In this document: in pieces, positions 12,610 to 22,660 of the stretch | How the letters are laid out: each line of letters opens with the position of its first letter | Position numbering within the stretch: the stretch's first letter is position 1 | Assembly (NCBI GenBank): GCA_036320915.1 | Contig: JAXBDG010000016.1 | Span: 1,488,001-1,552,000 of the forward strand | DNA from: Linnemannia elongata | Lineage: Eukaryota > Mortierellomycota > Mortierellomycetes > Mortierellales > Mortierellaceae | Direction: 5' to 3' | Length of the DNA stretch: 64,000 nt | Translations under genes and position numbers: made by a program | The notes under the pieces: model-generated | The model's input: the letters and a program-made list of their open reading frames with translations, nothing else | Database searches by the model: none | What the model was told of the DNA's origin: nothing

Positions 12610-13666
12610 CTTGTACACTTGGTGGGAGGAGGGGGTCAAATACAATTGAAGAACGTATAATTGGGGAATGAGGCGGGCTGGACGGGAGGCACGTTCTTGT
12701 GGAGGGTTCTTGTGGCGGCGGCGACTGCGGTGATTTTTTTTTTTTTTTAGCTGTAGTTTTTGCTGCAAAAGTGAAAAGTAGTGTTGCGAAGGTGTAGACT
12801 TGAGGGTGCTATCAGGAGTGGGGTCAATGCAAGATGCTGAGTAGGTACGAATGGTTTATATACACCTAGAGGGTCGTAAAAGAAAAGGACTGAAAAGGAG
12901 AAGGAATGCCAAATGGTCGCAGAAATAGTGATGGGGAGGAAAACATGGGCAATGATTATTCTTCCTTTCCAGGGACTCCATCTGTGTGTACCTTTCTTTA
13001 TTGCTATCGTGATTGTTCAAAAATAAAAATAAAAGGGGTGCTCATGGCTATATAAGGGGGACCTCCAGATACTTGTTCTCTATCTTTCTTTATATCACGG
13101 TTGGAACATATCCCCGGATCCCCATCGATCGATCCGTCTACATGTCAACAGATGAATCTATTCAAGCTCAACTTTCCGCCATCACGGCACAGCTCAGCCA
13201 AATGGCTGCTGTGGTGGCACAACTTGGATCCGCCACACACATCGGGTCAATCAAAGGACACCTTCAAGGATCAGTGCCAATGGACAACACCATTGGACAA
13301 TGTCAAAAAACAGTGTCAAGGGATAAGGGGCATCAAGGATGTGAGGATGGGGAACAATTAAGGGATGCTTGGAAAAAATCCAGGGCACTCAGAGAAGGGG
13401 AAGGACGGAAAACATCAAGGGGTCATGTAAAAATAGCATCACATTTGAGGCATGAGGAATGCGAAAACCCATGGGTTGATTATAAAACAGAGGGTGTAGA
13501 TATATGCTGTGATCGTGGAGTCTCGTTGCGTGGTTGGACTACGAATTTTTTTGCCTTTTATTGAGCTCTTCATGATTATTTTTTTTTTGAGATGCTGTGG
13601 GATGAAATGTGTTTGATGTCATGCTTGATCACATCCAAGCACAAAATCTGTAAGTGCAACTCTGCA
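12610..13666. other. Intergenic with possible retroelement remnant
   Basis: 12610-13010 shows nothing beyond a poly-T tract near 12735-12750. About 13010-13570 holds a separate candidate remnant, described on its own. No other gene is seen. Confidence 0.5.
13010..13570 (+). mobile_element. Possible truncated LTR-retroelement leader and gag start
   Basis: A TATATAAGG box at about 13050 is followed by an ATG at 13141 (MSTDESIQAQLSAITAQLSQ), a short amphipathic helix like the start of fungal Ty3/Gypsy Gag proteins. After about 35 residues the frame runs into low-complexity repeats built on TCAAGG and AGGGATGCTTGGAAAA motifs and shows no capsid or zinc knuckle. No LTR pair or target duplication could be identified. 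The call rests on the N-terminal resemblance only. The repeats also resemble a tract near 22.1 kb. It could equally be an orphan repeat. Confidence 0.25.
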
Positions 13667-15751
13667 TCAATTTGATATGCGACATCTTGTGTTTGCAGAC
13701 ACTTGACGTAGTGCTTCGGCTCCATTGAGCCCAATCTTGTTGCCCCACAAGTTCAAAGTGGTGAGAGTCAAGTTGGTCTTGAGTGCCTCTCCCAGCGCCT
13801 GCGCTCCGTTGTCTCCAATCCTGTTACTATTCAAGTCTAATGTGGTCAGAGTTGAGTTGGTCTTGAGTGCCTCAGCCAGCGCCTGAGCTATGTTGTCTCC
13901 GATCGAGTTACCCGACAAGTCTAATGTGGTCAGAGTCCAGTTGTTCTTGATTGCCTCAGCCAGCGCTTGAGATCCGTTGTCTCCGACCCAGTTGTTTCCC
14001 AACTCCAATGTGGTTAGAGCCGAGTTGTTCTTGAGTGCCCCAGCCAGTGCCTTAACTCCGTTGTCTCCAATCGAGCTGCACTCCAAGCGCAAAGTGCTCA
14101 GAGTTGAGTTGTACTTGAGTGCTTCAGCCAGCGCCTGCGCTCCGCTGTCTCCGATAGAATTGTCCGTCAAGTACAAAGTGGCCAGAGTTGAGTTGGACTT
14201 GAGTGCTTCAGCCAGTGCCTGAGCTCCGTGTTCTCCAATCGAGTTGTATTCCAAGCTCAGAGTTGTCAGAGTCATGTTGGTCTTGAGTGCCTCTCCCAGT
14301 GCTTGAGATCCCCTGTCTCCAATCCTGTTACTATTCAAGTCTAATGTGGTCAGAGTTGAGTTGGTCTTGAGTGCCTCAGCCAGCGCTTGAGATCCGTTGT
14401 CTCCGATCGCGTTGCTTTCCAAGTTCAAAGTGGATAGGGTCAAGTTGGACTTGAGTGCCTCTCCCAGCGCCTGAGCTCCGTTGTCTCCGATCCTGTTGCT
14501 CCTCAATTCTAATGTGGTCAGAGTTGAGTTGGTCTTGAGTGCCTCAGCCAGCGCCTGAGCTCCGTGTTCTCCAATCGAGTTGTATTCCAAGCTCAGAGTT
14601 GTCAGAGTCATGTTGGTCTTGAGTGCTTCAGCCAGTGCCTGAGCTCCATGTTCTCGAATCGAGTTGGACCACAAACTCAAAGTGGTCACAGTTAAGTTGG
14701 TCTTGAGCGCCTCCCCCAGTGCCTGGGATCCGCTGTCTCCGATCCTGTTGCTATTCAAGTCTAATGTGGTTAGGGTTGAATTACTCTTGAGTGCTTCTCC
14801 CAAAGCCTGAGCTCCGCTGTCTCCGATCCTGTTGCGCTGCAAGTCCAATGTAGTCAGAGTCGAGTTGGCCTTGAGTGCCTCAGCCAGCGCCTGAGATCCG
14901 TTGTCTCCGACCCAGTTGTTTCCCAACTCCAATGTGGTTAGAGTCGAGTTGGTCTTGAGCGCCTCTCCCAGTTCCTGAGATCCCTTCACTCCGATCCAGT
15001 TGCTATCCAAGTATAAGGTGCTCAGAGTTGAGTTGGTCTTGAGTGCCTCAGCCACCGCCTGAGTTCCGTTGTCTCCGATTGAGTTTTCGTTCAAGTACAA
15101 AGTGGCCAGATTTGAGTTGGCCTTGAGTGCTTCAGCGACTGCCTGAGCTCCGTTGTCTCCGATAGAGTTATACCCTAAGTTCACAGTGGCCAGAGTCGAG
15201 TTGGTTTTGAGCGCCTCAGACAGCACCTGTGCTCCTTTGTCTCCGATCGAGTTGCCCATCAAGTGCAAAGTGGTTAGGGTCGAGTTTATCTTGAGTGCCT
15301 CTCCCAGCGCCTGGGCTCCATCAAGTCCGATCGAGTTGCACCTCAAGTGCAAAGTGGTTAGGGTCAAGTTTGTCTTGAGTGCCTCATACAGAGCCTGCAC
15401 TCCGTCGAGTCCGATCGAGTTGCGCTGCAAGTTCAAAGTGATCAGTGTACAGTTGGCCATGATGCTAGAAACTATTTTGTTTCGTGCAGATATATGTGTC
15501 GATGATAGTGTGTCATATGCAGGGCTTTGAATCGTCAGGTGTTGTATAGAGTGCTTGTTTCTCTCAACCGATTCCAGGCTGGGGCTATGTTCCGACAGGA
15601 CGACAGACTTGTAAAGTGACAGTACAAATGAGTCGTTCCAATCCTGACTCACACGCGCGCAGGATGCGAGGTCTTTAGGGCCAAGACTGCTCGCAATTCT
15701 GGAGCGAATCTCATGAAGATCGAGGGGATGTATCCGAAGTATCTTAGTCAT
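13667..15751 (-). CDS. F-box-like protein with tandem RNI-type leucine-rich repeats
   Basis: Single uninterrupted frame of 694 aa. Residues about 8-55 look like an F-box (LDLHEIRSRIASSLGPKDL, SCARVSQDWND). From about residue 110 to the end run 20 full 28-residue LRRs plus a partial one, each on the pattern SIGDNGAQALAEALKTNSTL-TTLxLxxN, the ribonuclease-inhibitor/NLRC3 type. The DNA is correspondingly an 84-bp tandem array. Such a solenoid would be a curved protein-binding surface, and an F-box would recruit substrates to an SCF ubiquitin ligase; both are family inference. Unit spacing is constant with no frameshift, so selection is keeping the frame open despite repeat instability. No signal peptide or membrane segment is seen. 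Confidence 0.8.
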   Translation of the reverse strand: MTKILRIHPLDLHEIRSRIASSLGPKDLASCARVSQDWNDSFVLSLYKSVVLSEHSPSLESVERNKHSIQHLTIQSPAYDTLSSTHISARNKIVSSIMANCTLITLNLQRNSIGLDGVQALYEALKTNLTLTTLHLRCNSIGLDGAQALGEALKINSTLTTLHLMGNSIGDKGAQVLSEALKTNSTLATVNLGYNSIGDNGAQAVAEALKANSNLATLYLNENSIGDNGTQAVAEALKTNSTLSTLYLDSNWIGVKGSQELGEALKTNSTLTTLELGNNWVGDNGSQALAEALKANSTLTTLDLQRNRIGDSGAQALGEALKSNSTLTTLDLNSNRIGDSGSQALGEALKTNLTVTTLSLWSNSIREHGAQALAEALKTNMTLTTLSLEYNSIGEHGAQALAEALKTNSTLTTLELRSNRIGDNGAQALGEALKSNLTLSTLNLESNAIGDNGSQALAEALKTNSTLTTLDLNSNRIGDRGSQALGEALKTNMTLTTLSLEYNSIGEHGAQALAEALKSNSTLATLYLTDNSIGDSGAQALAEALKYNSTLSTLRLECSSIGDNGVKALAGALKNNSALTTLELGNNWVGDNGSQALAEAIKNNWTLTTLDLSGNSIGDNIAQALAEALKTNSTLTTLDLNSNRIGDNGAQALGEALKTNLTLTTLNLWGNKIGLNGAEALRQVSANTRCRISN
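13740..15430 (-). repeat. 84-bp tandem repeat array encoding LRRs
   Basis: About 20 head-to-tail units of 84 bp, read from the translated 28-residue periodicity. Non-adjacent units share the same variants. Units near 14220-14310 and 14540-14640 both encode EHGAQALAEALK next to LTTLSLEYN. This suggests block duplication or gene conversion inside the array. Confidence 0.85.
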
Positions 15752-17152
15752 AACGAAGGAAAGCGAGATAACTGTGACGGGGATGATGATGAGGATAGTG
15801 ATGATGAGGTTACAAGAAGAGTCGGCAACGAAGGAGGAGTGCTGAAATGAAAGAAATAAGAAAGAGAGAAATGAAAAGGATGAACAAGACGACAGGGATG
15901 TTGTAAAGTAATCAATGACGAGGATAAAGATACGAGAGCAAGAAACTGTGAATGAGGGAATGAGAAAGAGAAGGAATCAAGAGAGAGACCAGGAAGAGAT
16001 GAAAGAGAGACGAGTGTAAGACAAGAGGTCTAGGGAAAGTGTAAGAGGCTAGAAAAAGATCCCGTTATTGTGGTACAAGAAGAGAGGGGTATTTATACTA
16101 GTATATAAAAGGGTTGGAGGCGTGAAACGTGGAGGCGCAGTAGTGATAGTTGGTGGAGGCATTGTTGCAAGGTCTGGTGAAGGCGTAGTAAAGGGCATTC
16201 TGTAATACCTTGGCACGAATCTTATGCACCAATCGCCCTCATGTCTCAAGTGAGCAAGCAAGAATAGTTAATGCTGTTCATACGATTTGGTATCTTCGAT
16301 GAATTACAATAAATCACCACTCTTTCGAGATAACAGCTTAACATGTATGCAGCTAACAAACGCAAGAGATAGTAAGAACATAAGAAGGGGCAACATTATG
16401 CAGGAGTATGATGCGGCAGGGACAACTGGCTTGTGGCAGCTAGGCGTTCATAACAAAGTTGCGGTTAGATCCTTCGATATCGGGTTTTCAATCCTTGCTT
16501 CAGCAGGGATTCGAGGTCGCGCTGTCGATATCGCTTTCTTCTCCTGTAATAGTTTTATTTCGCTTAAGTTATAGGACATTTACGTTTTATTGCAGATACT
16601 AAATCGCTAGAGACTCTAGTAGCCTATGCGTGCCATATTGCGTCTACATGCCGACACCTCCGTTCAAGAGGCCGCCTGCGAAGCTGACATCTTCCTCTAA
16701 GACAGTGAAGACGCGGCCGATCATGTCGATAGGGTGGGCCGCTTTATTTTAGCCAAGGAGCATGGCTTTTCCCAACCTGGGAATCTTCGGCATGGCTTCG
16801 CCCGTGCCCCCGCCTATGCCTCTAAAGAAGAGGGCAGGCATAGCAACCACAAGGGTCAAAGGCACAAACAGAGCAAGCAAGTATTTGAACCGCATCGTCG
16901 ATTAGGATGGGTTAGGAGATAGTAGGCAACTGGAATCAAGGGGCGAATATGAGGATGGATAGAAAACTTGCTCAGTTACAAATATGCACAGCCACCTCTT
17001 GGGTGGAATAGTGAGTGTTCTGTCATGTTGCAATCGAAATGATTAGAGGAGTTATTGTCATGAATAAAGGTTCAATGGAAAGTGGCTATGCCTTCTTATT
17101 TCAGGTTAGGTAATGAGGGATGATAGAGCTTCTCTTTCTAGTCCATACGCCC
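15752..17152. other. Intergenic, no supported gene
   Basis: Separates the LRR gene promoter from the 3' end of the Hsp70-like gene. Purine-rich sequence at 15800-16050 is the CT-rich promoter side of the LRR gene. Short ORFs at about 16287-16574 and 16734-16922 have no domain, start context or splice support. Confidence 0.5.
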
Positions 17153-19363
17153 TCAAACAGTATCGCAGCGATTCTGCACCTTAGTATCCTTCACTTTGGT
17201 TCGCCCAGCAAACATCGCAATACCCTCAGCAATCGCCTTCTGCGGGTCAACCTCCGTCACCGCCTTCCCACCATTTCCTCCGAAGACAATATCCTCCAAA
17301 ACTACCGTCGACTGAGCCTGGAACCGCGAGGCATCCGCAACGACCAAATGGTCAATCAGGCTACGATCCTCAATCCCAGCATCCGCAAGAACTTGCTCAA
17401 CTGTTTCAGTAAGACGCTCTCTCAGGAACCGCATCTTGCACTCCTTGTAGTCCTTGATGGTCACAGCAACATACGAGTCGTGGGTAATCCGAAACCATGA
17501 CTCCCAATCATCCTTGGCGAACGACATGGTAGAGTAATCGTCCATCGACCCAATCAACATGTCGTAATACGGGAGGTACTCCGAGTCGACTGCGTCCTTG
17601 TGGCTCTTGTCCGTTCCCTTGACGCCGATACCGCGGTTGAAACGGTCCAGTACATACTTGATCATATACCGCGAGAACTGGGCCTGGATGTTGCCATCAT
17701 TGGGGAGGTATCCCGAAACGAAGTCGAGATGGAACGAGTGCCGGCCATGGGCGCCTTTAGTGTACCGCATTACAACTAGATCCTCGGAAGAGTCCCTCAG
17801 ATTGTACAGGAGCACAATCTGAGACAAATACTTGGAGTTCCAATACCCCTCCGATACATCAGGCTTCCGCTGGAGACGCGACTCGAAGAACGAAATATGA
17901 CCCGACATCAGCGCCAAGATCTCCGGAAAGGCATCATACCTCTCCAGCTGCCGAACCCTTGCCCCAGCCTGCATGATCTCCTTCTCTCGACTAGAGTCAA
18001 AAATAGTATCACGCAAGAATAAATCGCCTATAGGCCCATACTTCAGAACCTTCTTGGGGTAAGTCACATAGACGCCTTCGATTTTCTCCTCCAGGTAGGC
18101 CTCGGCCATATCCACAGCGCGCTGCATCAGCACCGCCAGGATATCCCCCTCCACCTGTAACAATCCCGACCTCTCCAAAACTTCATGCTCCAAAGGTTCC
18201 CCAAAGGTGTCGAAGTTGTCAGCATTCACCTTATTAGGCGCCATACCGTTCAATCCGAAGCGAACAGCCTCAGGGTAGAGCTTGTATACGTGAGCATCTC
18301 GCAACCTGGACAAGTCCACTTGGTTCCGAGGCTCGCGGGTGCCCCGAACAAAGAAATCCCGGGTGGTGTTGCCGCTAGTACTCCAAGCAGAGCTTCCGAC
18401 GATGGCTCGACGACCGCCATCGATGAATCGGACATCAGCTGGAGTGTAGAGTTCGCCTTCCTCGTTAGGGATCAACTCGGCCTTGCCCTCTGCGTTGACA
18501 AATCCGACAGAGAACTCGTTCTCTCTTAGGTCTGTAATAATAGAACAAGAGAGAAAAAAGGCAAATGAGGGACATGTGACAAGTAGAAAAGAAAAGGTGC
18601 TGAGGCAAAGTAAGAAATTCACATCCCTTTCAATCTTGCCAAGAAAACAGATACAGGTTTTCCTACCCGTCTTTTGCTAAAAAGACTTACCAATGCCGAT
18701 AAAGCGGCAATCTCTTTCCTCGCACGACGGCTTTTGAGGGCGTGGAGGACTCGAAAAACGATTCAACCAGACTTCTGCTGTGTCCCCCGCTCCTGACAGC
18801 TGATTGATTGAACTGACCTCCTCTTCTCCAATCCAAGTCGACTCGTCGTCGACATCCTCCAGCTCAATCAGCTCAGGAAGAGTCGAATCCTGCTCAGTAA
18901 CAACAAATGGACGTTGCGCATTATCATCACGCCTGCCTGCGGTGCTGGGGTAAGAGGTGGGTGTGAGGCGAGGAAGACACTCCACTGGGACAGTGTCGTC
19001 GGGATCCTCCTCATCATCGTTTTTGTCCAAACTGTTCCCATAGGTGTAACGGTACGGAGATCTAATCTTCGAAGGAGGATGGTTGCGATGAGGTAGGTTG
19101 TAGATGAATTCATACAACTCCTGAATATTCTCGCTGGAGGAAGGGGTACCGGTGGCGTGGGCGTAAGGAATCTTGGTGGTGGCCGAGGGGGCATTGTAAT
19201 TGAAAGTAGGGTTCCTAGTAGTGATGGTGGGGAGCCTAAGGGCCTCAGAAATGACGGGTGGTTCATCACCACCGCCAACGGGAAGGGACATGACAGGGGT
19301 TGGACCAGCGACAAGCAATGCCAGGGCGGTGGTCAATGCCACAATGGCGATTCTTGCAAGCAT
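17153..19363 (-). CDS. Secretory Hsp70-like protein, nucleotide-binding fold only, degenerate motifs
   Basis: Two exons, 19363-18691 and 18531-17153, joined by a GTAAGT...CAG intron in frame, giving 683 aa. Residues 1-26 are a signal peptide (MLARIAIVALTTALALLVAG). Residues about 27-215 are disordered, Pro/Ser/Asp-rich. At 222 the actin-like fold begins with IGIDLRENEFSVGF, which lines up with the Hsp70 phosphate-1 motif IDLGTTxS but has lost the Gly-Thr-Thr. It continues with IPNEEGELYTPADVRF, GTREPRNQVDLSRL and VYVTYPKK, and near the end with IDHLVVADASRFQAQ, EVDPQKAIAEGIAMFAG, the usual Hsp70 closing elements (normally VGGSSRIP and NPDEAVAxGAA). There is no substrate-binding domain and no HDEL/KDEL end. 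It probably enters the ER or is secreted. ATPase activity is doubtful. A divergent Lhs1/Hyou1-type relative is the nearest alternative. Confidence 0.72.
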
Positions 19364-21193
19364 TTTTTTTTTCCTTCTTGGGTGCGTTGCTTGTAAAGGG
19401 TCGTGTTGCTAATGGCGCTGTGGTGAAGCGTGTGGCAAATTTGCGGGAGTTTTTGTGTAAGTGAGAGTGTTTACAATGTGAGAATAAGAAAGCAGGGGTG
19501 TAAGCGAAGAAAGAAAAACAAAAACAAGAAAAGAAATAGGAAAATAAGGTCGAGTTGACATAAAAAAAAGCCCTCGGAAGGGTGAGAGATGGATGGATGG
19601 CCGATGGGCGTAAAGGTTTGGGTGGGCTCAGTTGCTTGTCGACCGAGAGCCAACCAAAAATAAACCCAATTCCCAGGCTTCAACATTGCCACTAAAACAC
19701 ACTAAAGGCGCATCGCGTTTCCTTTGAACTGATCCTGGACGTCTCTGTTCCGTCTGCCGCCTTTGACACCCATGGATCGTCATCCTCCGGGCTGGTTGCC
19801 TTAAAGTTTCATCATTCCGGCAACCGATCGTCGATAAGCTCCCTTTTCTCCCTCTCGTCATATATGACGAAGCGTAACCTAAAAAAGGCTCGCATTTCAA
19901 ATGCAGACTGAGTGGTCTCAATTATCGACTTCACTCACTATCGATTATTGTTGCACAAACAAAATTTCAAGGTAACTGGTGACAGCAGATTCTGCTTCAT
20001 TAGGATTCGAGGTCGGGGATACCTGTAAGAGATATACAATGGCAAGTACAATGGCAAGCAATGCGAGTGGAATGGTGAGTGCGGTGGCGAGTGGTTATTG
20101 TAAGAAAGCCTGTTAAAAAATACCTCACTGTGGGAGGGGGGAGTGGGTGCAAATAGTGTAAAACGCACAAAAAAAAGTTCTTCTCCTTTTGAACAAGATA
20201 GTGTCACGCTGGACTCTGGCAGCCAGGTATCTATAACGACGTTGCTTTTTGCTTTTTGATCCTTTGATATAGGCTCTTCCTTGGGAAGCAGAATCAATAG
20301 GCATTGGATTGTTCACCCACTGTAATAGCAGCAAAGAGATCATTGAAACGAGAAGGGAGACAAGAGGCAAGAATGCAGGTACAAGAGACAAGAGTGTAGA
20401 GAAAGTGAAAGGAGCAAGAAGAGATGTTATTTATTGTACAAAACGAAGAGGATATGTACAGTGCGGCGGGAAGTGTAGCTGGATGAGGATGGAGGTGTAG
20501 TATTCAGGATGTAGGCGAGGTAGTTAAGGTGGATGTTCTTGTTTGTGGTGACGCAGGTGAGGTAGCCAAGGGTGAAGGTGTAGGCAAAGCAGAATAGCCC
20601 AAGATACTGTCACACCGCTCGCCTCTTTTTTTAAAAAAATAAAAAAAAAAAAACCCCCCACGCCTGAGAGCCGTTTCTGGGGAAAAAAATATTTTGTTTG
20701 CAGTTATTCAACGAACAAAAGGGTCGATGACAGATCGACATATCGCTACACTTGTTAAAAACAACCTGCAAGACAACTTCTACTCTCGATTGTACAAAAG
20801 CCTCGACAACAAGCACAGTGGTTCTTGCACTGAGCAAATTGGAAAGCACAAAAGGCGGACCTTCGATCTAGCCCTTGCGAATACCAATCATAATGAGGAT
20901 GAGAATGAAGCTTAAAATGTGTACACGCTGATAGTTGCTGAAGCAGTGAAAAGCAAGACGGGGACAGCGTTTCAGTAAACTGTGGGCAGTCGTTGATACT
21001 CCCGAAGCAAAATTCACAAAGATGAAAAACTTGGAGTTGAATTTATGTAAAAAGTGGCAGCCCTTGTTAAGTAAAATCATGTTTAACATCCTAGCATGGA
21101 TACTGTGCTACGACTAGGGTTAAATAGTCTCTGGTAAAGGAGAAAACTCAGAGGTACCTTGTAAGTTTTTTGACTGGACCTAGATAGGTACGA
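19364..21193. other. Intergenic, no supported gene
   Basis: Promoter side of the Hsp70-like gene (GA-rich on plus, so CT-rich on the coding strand, 19490-19560), then anonymous DNA. The ORF at 20694-20915 (plus) has no domain or promoter. A short T-run/A-run/C-run lies at about 20625-20665. Confidence 0.5.
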
Positions 21194-21577
21194 CTAATTG
21201 CTCTCCCCTGACAAAACAGGGATGTTTTCCACAATGTGCGAGAGTGATTCATCGCCTTTGACTTGCGTGCTGTTCTCTGTACACTGTTGATTCTGTGGAT
21301 TGGAGAGGACATTGATATCCTGAACACCGACGTTGACGAGCGCCACAAGCGACTGTGCATTGATTTTTGCTGGTAACCCAATACAGGGTTTGTTCAAGGT
21401 CTCTTGGACCAATCCTAGTTGCGGACTCATATCCCCTGTCGTCTTTTGGTTTCCGTAGATTTGTGCCGCACCGTTTCCATTGACCGTGTTGATTCCGTTA
21501 TCATTTCCAATAGGGAGGGCCGAGACGGAGGCGACAAAGAAAAAGGCGGTGACTGTGTGGAGGGTCTTGATCTGCAT
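21194..21577 (-). CDS. Small secreted protein, unknown function
   Basis: Single exon, 127 aa, ATG at 21577. Residues 1-20 (MQIKTLHTVTAFFFVASVSA) are a signal peptide. The mature protein is Asn/Gly/Gln-rich, with only two Cys (near PCIGLP and QQCTEN), which could form one disulfide. The central SLVALVNVGVQDINVLSNP may be an amphipathic helix. The C-terminus is acidic. No domain is recognised. It resembles the general class of small secreted proteins of Mortierella-like fungi. The coding-strand 5' flank (21590-21720) has a TATA-like stretch and A/T runs. Confidence 0.65.
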   Translation of the reverse strand: MQIKTLHTVTAFFFVASVSALPIGNDNGINTVNGNGAAQIYGNQKTTGDMSPQLGLVQETLNKPCIGLPAKINAQSLVALVNVGVQDINVLSNPQNQQCTENSTQVKGDESLSHIVENIPVLSGESN

Positions 21578-22019
21578 GATGGGGAGCCAAGGAGGAGTTG
21601 CTGTTGTTTGGTATTGACGGTCTTGGAGTAGTGTCTAGGTTGTAACGACCGTTTGGAATGGCGAAAGTTGCGAATATGTAAAAAAAAAATTGAAAATGGA
21701 GGTCCACCATTTATACTAAAATAAAAATATTAAAAAGCAAAGTAAGGAAGTCCGCTCCCAACTCGAAATAGTCGCAAGGGGCAATGTCGCTAGGGTGAGA
21801 GAGGGAGTTGTCGCAAGAAACTAAGGGGAGAGTCTGTAGTTCAAGCGCCCCTCCTGTGGTTTAGACTCTCCTTGGATTTTATGCTCTATAGAATATAGCG
21901 CAATTTTAACCTCAACAATTTTTGTTGGATTTCCTCTCTTGACGAAAAGTAAAGTTTAAGGGCAGCCATACACCATTTGTCTGGAAAGCGAGATGCAAAG
22001 GGGGTATAGGACAACGCCA

Positions 22020-22280
22020 AGAGAGACTGAGAAAAATCAAGGTGAAGGGAGCCAGATTGAAATCAAGGGAAAGGAACGGTAATAGGAATTTAAGGGTGAT
22101 AGAAAACGGTCAAGGGTACAAGATTGCGATCAAGGGATGCTGAGAAAAGACGGGTGTCGAAAAGATCAAGGAATGCTGGAAAAAGATCTTGGAATGAAGT
22201 GAAGGGAGAGAGACCGGAATAATCAAGGGATACTAGTATAGGATACTAGGACAAAATTGGGGTACTGGAAGGATCAAGGG
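22020..22280 (+). repeat. Degenerate tandem motif (TCAAGGGATGCTGGAAAA-like)
   Basis: The motif GATCAAGG(G/A)AT(G/A)CT recurs at roughly 30-40 bp spacing (for example about 22131, 22166 and 22220), often followed by GGAAAAA. Degenerate copies of the same motif occur at about 13240-13420. Probably remnants of one repeat family. Confidence 0.45.
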
Positions 22281-22660
22281 GTTCGATAGAGGAAGGAAGG
22301 GTGCGGGAAAAGGATGCCTCCAAAGCAAAAAGGCAAGGGGCAACAACTAAGACAACAAATGAGCACACTAATGGGACGAGGGGACGCGCCCCTGAGGTCG
22401 TGGATAGGGATCAAGTGGAGAAAAGAGCTAAGAAGAGAGAGAAAGGAGGAAAAATAAAAAAGATGGGTGTCACGGCACGTGCGTGCAGACTTTCAGGTCT
22501 AGTTGTGAGTGTAAAGCGCGTCGCCTATGGGCTCATGTTTCTTGTTAGTATTTGCCTATGCTTCTTTGATTCAAATACCACACCATCCTTCCACCCCTTC
22601 TTTTTTCATTTAGTCGTCCTGCTCTCCCCTCCTCTATCTCTTTTCTTTCTTCCTTCCTTG

